Of a stretch of 64,000 nt of DNA, positions 9,232 through 17,189 are shown in pieces; positions within the stretch are counted from its first letter, which is position 1, and each line of letters opens with the position of its first letter. The notes beneath the pieces were generated by a model. The model made no database searches. It was not told where the DNA came from and worked only from the letters and a program-made list of their open reading frames with translations. The position numbers and the translations under genes were made by a program. The DNA comes from Cyanobacteria bacterium QS_4_48_99 (GTDB lineage Bacteria; Cyanobacteriota; Cyanobacteriia; Cyanobacteriales; Rubidibacteraceae): NCBI GenBank assembly GCA_003021505.1, contig PXPT01000166.1, forward strand, positions 1 through 64,000, given 5' to 3'.

Positions 9232-10047
9232 CTATACCTGAGCGCCCTCTAAAACCTGATTGAGTTTGCCACTGCGATAGCCTTCCAAGTCGAGGGTGAC
9301 GTAGACAAAGCCGTATTCTTGGAGAGCTGATACCAGTTTGGGCAAATCTGTCTGGAGAACAAACTCCTTAATCTGTTCGGGCGGGATTTCAATGCGGGCA
9401 GTGTCACCTTGGGAACGAACGCGGAGATTTTTCAGTCCCAGTTTATGGAGGTAAACCTCAGCTCGTCCTACTCGTTGTAGTTTCCCCACTGTAATTTCTT
9501 CTCCATAGGGAAAGCGAGAACTTAGGCAGGGCTGGGAAGGTTTATCCCACCAGGGAAGCTCTAGTTGTTGGGAGAGTTGGCGCACATCAGCTTTAGTGAT
9601 GCTCACCTCCGCTAAAGGCGATCGCGCCCCTCGCTCTTGTGCTGCCTGTATCCCTGGGCGATAGTCTTGCAAATCATCCGCATTTACCCCATCGACAACA
9701 TAGGGATAACCGCGTTGGAGGGCTAGGGGTTTGAGTGTGTCGTGGAGTTCACTTTTACAAAAATAGCAGCGGTTAACCGGATTAGAAGTGTAGTTGGGAT
9801 TATCCATCTCATGAGTTTCTACCATCTCATGAGCAATCCCGATTTGTGCTGCCTGAATCCGGGCATCTTCCAATTCCTCTGGCAGTAGGGAAGGAGAAAC
9901 CGCTGTAACTGCCAAAGCGCGATCGCCAATTGCTTCTTGAGCCACCTTTGCCACGAAGGTGCTATCAATTCCTCCCGAATAGGCAATTAAAGCCCGATCC
10001 ATTTCGGCAAATAACGTTTTTAGTTGTGCGAGTTTTTGTTCCAGCAT
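9232..10047 (-). CDS. larE: ATP-dependent sacrificial sulfur transferase LarE
   Basis: A 271-residue PP-loop ATPase. The ATP motif SGGIDS is at residues 24-29. In the characterised enzyme, a cysteine is converted to dehydroalanine while its sulfur is given to the nickel-pincer cofactor precursor of lactate racemase; the equivalent here is Cys174 in PCLSSRFPYG. A CYFC pair follows at residues 94-97. No larB, larC or lactate racemase gene is nearby, so the sulfur acceptor in this organism may be something else. The gene lies 39 bp downstream of the histidine kinase gene on the same strand; the spacer is filled with a TAATTCG-type tandem repeat. Confidence 0.88.
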   Translation of the reverse strand: MLEQKLAQLKTLFAEMDRALIAYSGGIDSTFVAKVAQEAIGDRALAVTAVSPSLLPEELEDARIQAAQIGIAHEMVETHEMDNPNYTSNPVNRCYFCKSELHDTLKPLALQRGYPYVVDGVNADDLQDYRPGIQAAQERGARSPLAEVSITKADVRQLSQQLELPWWDKPSQPCLSSRFPYGEEITVGKLQRVGRAEVYLHKLGLKNLRVRSQGDTARIEIPPEQIKEFVLQTDLPKLVSALQEYGFVYVTLDLEGYRSGKLNQVLEGAQV

Positions 10048-10054
10048 TTCGATA

Positions 10055-10089
10055 GTAATTCGTAATTCCTAGTTCGTAATTCGTAATTA
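10055..10089 (+). repeat. Tandem repeat of GTAATTC units
   Basis: About four degenerate tandem copies of GTAATTC(G/C) separate larE from the kinase gene. A similar array (ATTACGCATTACGAACTACG) lies at about 45920-45945 between the cysteine desulfurase and WD40 genes. Confidence 0.6.
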
Positions 10090-11349
10090 CTGCCCCTCTG
10101 CATCTCCGTTCCCCTTGTCTCCTTGTCCCTTTGTCCCCGCGTTTTTCTTGCTCCTGGCTGGTAAATGTAGAGTAAAACGACTGCCGTGTCCAACGCTTGA
10201 ACTTACTGCTATATCTCCTCCGTGGAGCCTTGCGAGCTTAAGAGATAAAGCCAATCCTAAACCGCTTCCTTGATGTTGACGACGGGAATGGCTCTTCACT
10301 TGCTCGAAAGGTTGAAACAGGGTTTGTTTGTCAGCTTCGGAGATACCAATTCCAGTATCGATCGCAGAAAACGCGATTGTCTGTTGCCGATCTTCTACTT
10401 TCAGGGTAACTGAACCCGCTTCGGTAAATTTGACCGCATTCGAGAGAAAGTTGACTAAAATTTGCTTCAAGCGTCGCTGATCGGCTGTACATACTGTCAC
10501 GCTACGATCAATTTTTAGTAATAATTCTAAACCTTTCTCCCTTGCCCTCTCCCGCACTAGGGATAAAGATTCCAGACAGACTTCTTGAACTGGCACTGTT
10601 TCCCAAGATAGTTCTTCTTTACCTGCTTCAATTTTGGAGATATCGAGCAAGTCATCCATTAAGGCTAACAAATGCTCTCCAGAGTGAGAGAGGGCGCTAA
10701 GGTATTCCATCTGTTTTTCGTTGAGGGAACCATAAATTTGCTGCCTCAGCACGCGAGAAAAACCTAGAATGCTCGCGAGCGGTGTACGCAGTTCGTGGCT
10801 CATGGTGGCAATCAATTCGCTTTTAGCATGGTTTGCCGCACTCAGGCGTTGGTTTTCCTCTTCCAGTTGCTCTAGGCGTTGGTGGCTTTCAGATGTGGGT
10901 TTAGCGATCGCCTGCTGCAAGGCGCTTGGCAAACGAAATAACCTTTGCTTCAAAACATAGTCCGTAATTCCGGCTTTGATGCACCTCACTGCCCATTCCT
11001 CACCCAAAGCTTCCGTAATCAGGATTAAGGGGATGTCTTGCCCGGAGTATCTTAATAGCCCCAGTGCTTTGAGGGGGGAATCGCTATTGTTAGAGGGAGC
11101 TGTTGCTACTTCACTAGCGTCATTCCTATCGGAGGTTTGAGTGAGGGGATAGCTGAATAGAACCGCGTCGTAAGCATTTTCTTGCAATAACGACAGGTAT
11201 GCCCCTTCTGTAGTGGCTACCTCATAGCTACAGTTAATCTGAGCAGTTTTGAGAGTGTTTACAATCGTTGTCGCCTCTTCAGTTGTGCCCGCCAAAATCA
11301 GCAGGCAGAGAGTGGAACTCGATTGTTGTCTGAGTTGTGAGTTGGGCAT
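10087..11349 (-). CDS. Histidine kinase with degenerate receiver domain
   Basis: A 420-residue soluble sensor kinase. Residues 14-145 resemble a receiver domain, but the position expected for the phosphoacceptor Asp reads VLFSYPL (Ser66), so it is probably a pseudo-receiver used for binding or dimerisation. A coiled linker (about 155-175) leads to the HisKA domain with SHELRTP (His185), then the HATPase domain with N-box [10 protein letters not shown]1 DTGIG and G2 GSGLGLAL. No transmembrane segment is seen, so input must be cytoplasmic. No cognate regulator is adjacent. The C-terminal tail is short and charged ([12 protein letters not shown]) and is encoded by a low-complexity stretch resembling intergenic repeats. 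Confidence 0.85.
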   Translation of the reverse strand: MPNSQLRQQSSSTLCLLILAGTTEEATTIVNTLKTAQINCSYEVATTEGAYLSLLQENAYDAVLFSYPLTQTSDRNDASEVATAPSNNSDSPLKALGLLRYSGQDIPLILITEALGEEWAVRCIKAGITDYVLKQRLFRLPSALQQAIAKPTSESHQRLEQLEEENQRLSAANHAKSELIATMSHELRTPLASILGFSRVLRQQIYGSLNEKQMEYLSALSHSGEHLLALMDDLLDISKIEAGKEELSWETVPVQEVCLESLSLVRERAREKGLELLLKIDRSVTVCTADQRRLKQILVNFLSNAVKFTEAGSVTLKVEDRQQTIAFSAIDTGIGISEADKQTLFQPFEQVKSHSRRQHQGSGLGLALSLKLARLHGGDIAVSSSVGHGSRFTLHLPARSKKNAGTKGQGDKGNGDAEGQ

Positions 11350-11548
11350 GAGTCCAGAGCAAGCTGAGAAAAAGTTTCTCTCTGGTGGGGAGGAGGAACT
11401 CGTTCAATCTGAGCATGCTCAATGGGATTGAAAGCGAGATTTACATGAGAAATCACGGTTGATCAAGTGTTATTCGAGACATTATAAGGGGTTTCTTCCG
11501 TAAATTTTAGTCACTTTTGCCTAGTAGGGATTAAACTTTCACCTGTGA

Positions 11549-12322
11549 TCAAAATTCGCGCCGTGAGAAAATAAAAACAGCGATCGCCAACAGCAGCATG
11601 GTATAAAGCCCGCCATACAAAGCATGAGCTAAAAGTTCCTGGGTTGGTGGCAACAAACCATAGACTGCCTCATTTCTGAAATTGAGCCTCGATAAATCGG
11701 GCAAAATTAAATAAAGCGTTTGGGTAAACACCTCCACACTCTTGTTATCGCTGAGATTACCCAACTCGACTAAATCACGGCTAAAGTGTCCCATCAAATA
11801 AACGCCAAAGGCAAGCAGTGTGGCTAGTAAGGAACTGGTGAATCCTCCCAATAGGAGTGCCACAGCAACTAGCAGCCCTAATTCTATTAACAGATAAACA
11901 AGCGAGACAACAATGCTCCCCAGGGGATAAGCAATGTCGGAAATACTGAGAAGGCTAAAATAAATTCCTCCCATCACTGCCACTAGTATTGCCAACACTC
12001 CCCATAGTCCCAGGTGCTTGCCAATCATCAATTCAGCGCGACTAATTGGCTTCGGAATCAAAACCAATACGGTGCGCTTTTCGATTTCCTTATTAATCAA
12101 TCCCGTACCCACAAAGATGGCAACAACTACACTCAAAAGACCAATTGCCCCCAAACCAAAATCTAAGAGAATTTTTCCATCAGTGGCGGCGGCAATTTCT
12201 GGGAGAATGCGCGAAGCAATGCCTAGCAGGAGCGCAAAAAAGCCGATAAAATATAAGACGCGATCGCGAATCACTTCTCGAAACCCATTGGCAGCAATTG
12301 CCCAGATTCTTACCCAACCCAT
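11549..12322 (-). CDS. ABC-2 type transporter permease
   Basis: A 257-residue polytopic membrane protein from the ATG at 12322; an upstream in-frame ATG at 12394 adds 24 basic residues that do not look like the family's start (GWVRIWAIAANGFREVIRDR). About six hydrophobic segments are visible, for example LYFIGFFALLLGIAS, LLSVVVAIFVGTGLI and LGLLVAVALLLGGF. The KEIEKRTVLVLIPKPISR stretch is typical of ABC-2 permeases that pair with a separate ATPase. No matching ATPase is adjacent. The substrate is unknown; relatives are annotated as polysaccharide, drug or multicopper-related exporters. It diverges from the CobA-like gene. Confidence 0.82.
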   Translation of the reverse strand: MGWVRIWAIAANGFREVIRDRVLYFIGFFALLLGIASRILPEIAAATDGKILLDFGLGAIGLLSVVVAIFVGTGLINKEIEKRTVLVLIPKPISRAELMIGKHLGLWGVLAILVAVMGGIYFSLLSISDIAYPLGSIVVSLVYLLIELGLLVAVALLLGGFTSSLLATLLAFGVYLMGHFSRDLVELGNLSDNKSVEVFTQTLYLILPDLSRLNFRNEAVYGLLPPTQELLAHALYGGLYTMLLLAIAVFIFSRREF

Positions 12323-12444
12323 TTCCTTGGTGTTTTTTACTTCCTCTCTTTTATACTTCAATTTTTTGGCTTTAGCTAACAGAATAGTTGGCAAGTTTTC
12401 GTAATCGCTAAACTAAGGGATGGAAATCGCTCCTTGGGGTAAGG

Positions 12445-13587
12445 ATGACTAGAACTATCGGGATTCGCACAGCACAAGCGCGCTCAGAGCGGATGGTTGG
12501 ACAGCTTCACGTTTATGATGGAGACGGCAAGGGCAAGTCTCAGGCAGCCCTCGGTGTAGTCTTGCGCTCCATTGGTTTAGGGATTAACGCCTCGCAAACC
12601 CCACGGGTGTTACTGTTGCGGTTTCTGAAAGGACCAGGACGCACTTATGATGAAGATGCCGCGATCGCAGCTTTGCAGGCAGGGTTTCCCCATCTAGTTG
12701 ACCAAGTTCGTACCGGACGGGCAGAATACTTCGGGCGCGACGAAATTACCCGCTTTGATGAAGTGGAAGCGCAGCGAGGCTGGGACATTGCCAAGGGCGC
12801 GATCGTCTCTGGTTTATACTCTATTATTGTTCTCGATGAGTTGAATCCGGTTGTAGAGTTGGGGTTACTCCCAGTCGAAGAAGTTGTTAAGGCGCTGAAG
12901 CAGAAGCCCGAGGAATTAGAAATTATTCTTACTGGCAGGGCTGCCCCCCAGGAAGGGCGATCCGGCGGATCGCCCCTTCTCGATCTCGCCAACTTACACT
13001 CCGAAATGAAGCCTCATGCCGCTACTGATGGGGCTGTAGAAGGAATAGAACTCTATACCGGGGCTGGTAAAGGCAAATCTACCAGTGCCCTAGGAAAGGC
13101 ATTGCAAGCCATTGGGCGCGGGATTAGTAACGATCAGTCCCACCGTGTTTTAATTGTGCAGTGGCTCAAAGGCGGTACAGGCTACACCGAAGATGCTGCC
13201 ATCGCCGCACTGAAACAGAGTTACCCTGATCTAGTCGATCATCAGCGTTGCGGCAGGGATGCAATTGTTTGGCGGGGGCAGCAGCAAGAAATTGATTACG
13301 TTGAGGCGCAGAGGTGCTGGGAAATTGCCCAGGCAGCGATCGCTTCGGGTGCTTATAAAACCATCATTCTCGATGAACTCAACCCGACAGTAGACTTAGA
13401 GTTGCTGCCTGCTGAACCGATTGTACAAACCTTGTTGCGTAAACCTCGCACTTGCAACGTAATCATTACAGGTCGCTGTCGCAATCAACCGCCCTACTTT
13501 AATCTTGCTAGTATCTATTCTGAAATGGTTTGCCACAAGCACTATGCCGAACGCGGTGTGGATTTGAAGCGTGGCGTAGATTTTTAG
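12445..13587 (+). CDS. Tandem-duplicated CobA/BtuR-like P-loop ATPase
   Basis: A 380-residue protein made of two homologous halves, each resembling the corrinoid adenosyltransferase CobA/BtuR/CobO. Each half has a Walker A (GDGKGKS at residues 26-32, GAGKGKS at 206-212), the block EVEAQRGWDIA or YVEAQRCWEIA, the acidic motif IIVLDELNP or TIILDELNP, and an ITGR/LTGR motif near the end. The canonical enzyme is about 200 residues and single-domain, so this is an internal duplication or fusion. It may adenosylate cobalamin or may have become another P-loop enzyme. The first half carries extra residues at about 169-180, encoded by a palindrome (see the separate entry). Confidence 0.8.
   Translation: MTRTIGIRTAQARSERMVGQLHVYDGDGKGKSQAALGVVLRSIGLGINASQTPRVLLLRFLKGPGRTYDEDAAIAALQAGFPHLVDQVRTGRAEYFGRDEITRFDEVEAQRGWDIAKGAIVSGLYSIIVLDELNPVVELGLLPVEEVVKALKQKPEELEIILTGRAAPQEGRSGGSPLLDLANLHSEMKPHAATDGAVEGIELYTGAGKGKSTSALGKALQAIGRGISNDQSHRVLIVQWLKGGTGYTEDAAIAALKQSYPDLVDHQRCGRDAIVWRGQQQEIDYVEAQRCWEIAQAAIASGAYKTIILDELNPTVDLELLPAEPIVQTLLRKPRTCNVIITGRCRNQPPYFNLASIYSEMVCHKHYAERGVDLKRGVDF
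12951..12981. repeat. Palindromic insert inside the CobA-like gene
   Basis: GGGCGATCC and GGATCGCCC flank a three-base loop, extending to GAAG and CTTC with one mismatch or bulge. It falls in frame inside the first half of the duplicated protein, at a loop where the second half is shorter. Similar CCGGCGG(A/C)TCG(C/T)CC sequences occur at 7941 and 57862 in spacers. Confidence 0.55.
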
Positions 13588-13617
13588 GGATTGCCTATAT
13601 GCAGAGGTAAGGAATAA

Positions 13618-13775
13618 GGAGTTCCGAGTAAAAGAGGTGAGGCGTGAGGAGTGAGGAGGTAAATGGGCTTGTTTGCTCGAAAAATTTCTTCCTATTTCCC
13701 ACTCTGGAACCCTCTCACGCGCTCACGCTCACTTACCCAACTCTCACCCTCTCGCGCGCTCACACCCTCACCTCT
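13618..13775. repeat. G-rich/C-rich dispersed repeat element
   Basis: Contains AGGCGTGAGGAGTGAGGAGG, then the core GGGCTTGTTTGCTC, then a pyrimidine-rich arm with CCCTCTCACGCGCTCACGC and CCCTCTCGCGCGCTCACACC. It occupies the whole spacer after the CobA-like gene and overlaps the 3' end of cimA. Same family as elements near 598, 31318, 38701, 49803, 57788 and 58541. Confidence 0.55.
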
Positions 13776-15400
13776 TCTTCTGAGTTTGCCCAAGATTGCA
13801 ATAGCAAACCGTACTCGATACCTTCTACAACTGCTTGATAGGAAGCCTCTAGAATATTGGTCGAAACCCCTACTGTTGTCCAGCGTTGCTCGCCGTTGCT
13901 CGATTCTACCAGCACGCGAATCTTAGCAGCAGTTCCCGCAGCACTATCGATAATCCGTACTTTGTAATCCGTGAGGTTATAGGCAGCAATCGCCGGGTAA
14001 AATTTCACTAGTGCTTTACGTAACCCTGCATCTAGTGCCGAGACAGGACCATTCCCTTCCGCTGCTTCGAGAATATCCTCACCGTTAACGGCAACTTTAA
14101 TCGTCGCCAGGGCATCACTCAGAGGAGTATTTTCCCCGCGCGGCATATCACAGTGAACCTGAAATCCCTTGAGTTGAAACATCTCCTGCCGCTGTCCCAA
14201 AACAGAACGAATCAGCAGCTCAAAACTCGCCTCTGCTGCTTCAAATTGATATCCCTGACTCTCTAGCGCTTTGAGGCGTTCGAGAATTTGACGACAAGTG
14301 GGGTCTTGTTTATTTAGTTCGATACCGAAACTACGAGCTTTTGATATGATATTGCTCAACCCCGCCTGCTCAGAAATGACAATCCGGCGCTGGTTACCAA
14401 TCGCTTCGGGGTTCAGGTGCTCGTAGGTGAGCGGATTACGCTCCACTGCCGAGACATGGGTACCGCCTTTGTGAGCAAAGGCAGAGCGTCCAATAAAGGG
14501 AGCATGGTCATCGGGAGCAAGATTGACAATTTCGCTAATGGAGCGGCTGGTGCGAGTGAGTTGGGCAAGTTGGTTCTTCTCAATACAGTGATAACCCAGT
14601 TTCAGTTGTAAATTGGGGAGCAAAGAGCAAAGGTTAGCATTCCCACAACGTTCCCCGTAGCCATTGATCGTTCCCTGCACCATCTCTGCTCCTTCCATGA
14701 CTGCTGCTAAGGCATTGCCAACAGCGGTTTCGGAATCGTTATGCGTGTGAATTCCCAGTTTTGGGCACTCAGGATTCTGAAGATCTAGATTTAGCACCTC
14801 AACCACATCGCGGACAACTCGGCTAATTTCGTGAGGAAGCATACCACCGTTCGTGTCGCACAGAACCAGCCATTCCGCCCCCGCATCTAGAGCAGCTTTG
14901 AGGGTAGAGAGCGCATAATCAGGATTGTGTTTGTAGCCATCAAACCAGTGTTCGGCATCGTACATGACGCGACGCCCTTGGCTACGGAGAAACTCAATCG
15001 TATCAGCAATCATTGCCTGGTTTTCTTCTAGGCTCGTGTTGAGTCCTTCGGTGACGTGGAGATCCCAGGATTTGCCAAAAATTGTTACCCAGCGCGTACC
15101 AGCAGCAAGAATTGCTTGCAGCATGGGGTCATCGGCTGCCAATTTGTTGGGGCGTCGGGTAGAACAGAAAGCAAGGACCTCGGCTTGCGTGAGGGGTTCT
15201 TCTTGAAGCTGCCAAAAAAACTGTACGTCTTTGGGGTTTGCTCCGGGCCATCCGCCCTCAATGAAGGGGATTCCAAGCTGATCAAGCTGGCGAGCAATTC
15301 TGAGCTTATCTTCAATCGAGAGGGATAGCCCTTCGTGTTGAGCGCCATCTCGTAGTGTGGTGTCGTAAATCCAAAGCTGGTTTGAGTTCTCTGAGTTCAT
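13760..15400 (-). CDS. cimA: (R)-citramalate synthase
   Basis: A 546-residue enzyme of the HMG-CoA lyase-like/LeuA family. Citramalate synthase condenses acetyl-CoA with pyruvate, the first step of the threonine-independent route to isoleucine. The N-terminal TIM barrel begins with the signature DTTLRDGAQHEGLSLS (metal-binding Asp and catalytic Arg), and IHTHNDSETAVGNALAA is the HxHND metal motif. The C-terminal third (about residues 400-540) fits the LeuA-type allosteric dimer domain, expected to sense isoleucine. GGWPGANPKD distinguishes the CimA group from isopropylmalate synthases. The extreme C-terminus (LLLQSWANSEEEVRV) is encoded within the flanking repeat element. Confidence 0.93.
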   Translation of the reverse strand: MNSENSNQLWIYDTTLRDGAQHEGLSLSIEDKLRIARQLDQLGIPFIEGGWPGANPKDVQFFWQLQEEPLTQAEVLAFCSTRRPNKLAADDPMLQAILAAGTRWVTIFGKSWDLHVTEGLNTSLEENQAMIADTIEFLRSQGRRVMYDAEHWFDGYKHNPDYALSTLKAALDAGAEWLVLCDTNGGMLPHEISRVVRDVVEVLNLDLQNPECPKLGIHTHNDSETAVGNALAAVMEGAEMVQGTINGYGERCGNANLCSLLPNLQLKLGYHCIEKNQLAQLTRTSRSISEIVNLAPDDHAPFIGRSAFAHKGGTHVSAVERNPLTYEHLNPEAIGNQRRIVISEQAGLSNIISKARSFGIELNKQDPTCRQILERLKALESQGYQFEAAEASFELLIRSVLGQRQEMFQLKGFQVHCDMPRGENTPLSDALATIKVAVNGEDILEAAEGNGPVSALDAGLRKALVKFYPAIAAYNLTDYKVRIIDSAAGTAAKIRVLVESSNGEQRWTTVGVSTNILEASYQAVVEGIEYGLLLQSWANSEEEVRV

Positions 15401-15729
15401 GGGTTACTGAAAACCTGCGAGGCAAACGTAAAAGTGTATTGTGACACTCGGCAACAACTAAAGCGGTTACACCCCTTCCCATTTTCCCACCAAAACTTCC
15501 CGTTAACTTGCCCAAGGCACTGGCAAATCCAACTACCGAAACTAGAAAAGTAAGCCTTGAAATAGATTTAACCGCAGAGTCACAGAGAAGAGAATAAGAG
15601 AGTAGAAGTTTGTTCAATTCACGGGCACGATGCTGGTTTGGGTGCAAGGCGTGATTGCGTAATTTCTAATGATATCAGTGCCAGCGGTAACATTTTATAA
15701 AGGAACGTTTAGATACAAAAATTTACGCC
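15401..15729. other. Gene-free spacer between cimA and membrane protein
   Basis: A divergent spacer of 329 bp that must hold the promoters of cimA and of the gene at 15730. It contains AACCGCAGAGTCACAGAGA, a common repeat-like phrase in such genomes, but no ORF or RNA that I can support. No convincing -35/-10 pair was found. Confidence 0.4.
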
Positions 15730-16311
15730 GTGTCACTTAACCAACAAATCCAGTCTGAGCAGCATTATCCTTCGGTTTTCAGGATTTCTCCCCTCATTCG
15801 CATCACACTATTGAGCCTCCATGTGGCGCTCACCATTCCCCTCCCCTTTCTGGCGCAGGCATCTTCGGCTCCCGTGCCGCCCTTATTACTCTGGTTAGGC
15901 ATTGCTTTGGGAGCAGTAGCGCTCGGCGGTGCATTGAGCGAACGAGTGATTCTCGACGAAGAACAAATTCAAGTGAGCTACCCGCGTTGGGTGTGGTGTT
16001 TTTTCCGCAGAGGTTGGTGTTTGAAGTGGGCAGAGATCAAAGATTTAAAACTGCGTACCACGGGACAAGGGGGACTGGTGTATTATTTTGTTAGCCAGTC
16101 GTCTGAAAAGGCTTACTTGCTGCCCATGCGCGTTGCGGGATTCGCACGTTTGGTAAGGTTGGTGGAAGACAAGACCAGTATTGACACGAGCGACGTTCGC
16201 CCCCTGGCACAGCCCTGGATGTATCTTATTTTGCTAGTGTTTACGCTGCTGTTGCTGTTAGTGGATGGGTGGACAATTACGACAGCAGTTAACCAGGGAT
16301 TGCTAGTCTGA
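15730..16311 (+). CDS. Membrane protein with PH-like region, unknown role
   Basis: A 193-residue protein not recognised as a named family. Two membrane helices lie near residues 24-45 and 52-72 and a third near 166-190, enclosing a beta-rich stretch (about 78-150: VILDEEQIQVSY, IKDLKLRTTGQGG, YYFVSQSSEKAYLLPM) that resembles bacterial PH-like domains. The start is GTG. The gene ends 15 bp before an ABC ATPase gene on the same strand, so the two are almost certainly cotranscribed. It could be an unusual permease or an accessory subunit of that transporter; three helices are few for a canonical permease. Confidence 0.7.
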   Translation: MSLNQQIQSEQHYPSVFRISPLIRITLLSLHVALTIPLPFLAQASSAPVPPLLLWLGIALGAVALGGALSERVILDEEQIQVSYPRWVWCFFRRGWCLKWAEIKDLKLRTTGQGGLVYYFVSQSSEKAYLLPMRVAGFARLVRLVEDKTSIDTSDVRPLAQPWMYLILLVFTLLLLLVDGWTITTAVNQGLLV

Positions 16312-16326
16312 GGAGACTTCCTTGCT

Positions 16327-17085
16327 ATGGAGCAACGTTCTAGTTCTGCGGTTCTGCAACTGGAGGGGGTGAGTATATCGGCAAGGGTGGGTTCTGCCTA
16401 TTTGTTGCAGGATATCTCATTTGCGGTGTTTAGAGGCGATCGCGCTTGCATCCTGGGACCTTCAGGCGCAGGAAAAACCACTCTATTGCGGCTACTCAAT
16501 CGGCTCAGCGAACCCACTGCGGGGTCAATCATTTTCAACCATCGAGACTTTCGCCAAATCCCGGTCAGACAACTTCGGCAACAGATCGTGCTTGTGCCTC
16601 AAGAACCAAAGCTTTTGGGAATGACACCCCAGGAGGCTTTAGCCTACCCATTAGTTTTACAGCAGCTTCCCAAGCAAGAGGTGCAGCAACGAGTGGAAAA
16701 AACGCGAGAGAGGCTGCGTATTCCCCAAGAATGGTTAGATCGGGATGAATTGCAACTTTCGCTAGGACAGCGGCAATTAGTGGCGATCACCCGTGCCTTG
16801 GTGATGCAACCGACAATCTTACTGCTAGATGAACCCACCTCGGCTCTCGATGCAGGTCGAGCTTTCCAGCTCCTAGAAATTTTAACCCAAATGGCGAGTA
16901 GTGACGAAACCACCATACTCATGGTCAATCACCAGCTTGAATTGGCACAGCAGTTTGGCGATCACGTTTTATACCTCCACGATGGGCAGTTAATTAAGGA
17001 CGCGGTAGCCACCGAGATCGATTGGGCAAAGTTACGCCAAGACTTCATCGAAGCCCAGGCAAAAGCCGCTCAGGAGTGGAGTTGA
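16327..17085 (+). CDS. ABC transporter ATP-binding protein
   Basis: A 252-residue ABC ATPase. It has Walker A GPSGAGKTT (about residues 45-53), a Q-loop in IVLVPQEPKL, the signature LSLGQRQLVAITRAL, Walker B TILLLDEPTSALD and an H-loop in MVNHQLELA. It is closest in style to phosphate- or FetA-type ATPases that pair with a separate membrane protein. The only partner in the transcription unit is the small membrane protein 15 bp upstream; no typical permease follows. The start ATG has a purine-rich stretch (TGAGGAGAC) upstream. The transported substrate is unknown. Confidence 0.88.
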   Translation: MEQRSSSAVLQLEGVSISARVGSAYLLQDISFAVFRGDRACILGPSGAGKTTLLRLLNRLSEPTAGSIIFNHRDFRQIPVRQLRQQIVLVPQEPKLLGMTPQEALAYPLVLQQLPKQEVQQRVEKTRERLRIPQEWLDRDELQLSLGQRQLVAITRALVMQPTILLLDEPTSALDAGRAFQLLEILTQMASSDETTILMVNHQLELAQQFGDHVLYLHDGQLIKDAVATEIDWAKLRQDFIEAQAKAAQEWS

Positions 17086-17124
17086 ATGAACAAGGATGAG
17101 GGATGAGGGAAGAAGGTAGGCGAA

Positions 17125-17179
17125 GGGGACAAGGAAAAACCCTGACAGACTCATATTCCCCCCATCTCCTTGTCTCCCC
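17125..17179. terminator. Inverted repeat between convergent genes
   Basis: GGGGACAAGG (17125-17134) pairs with CCTTGTCTCCCC (17168-17179) between the convergent ABC ATPase and response regulator genes. It may act as a bidirectional terminator, but there is no clear T-tract and it also resembles the dispersed G-rich/C-rich repeats. Confidence 0.35.
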
Positions 17180-17189
17180 CTCCCCACTC

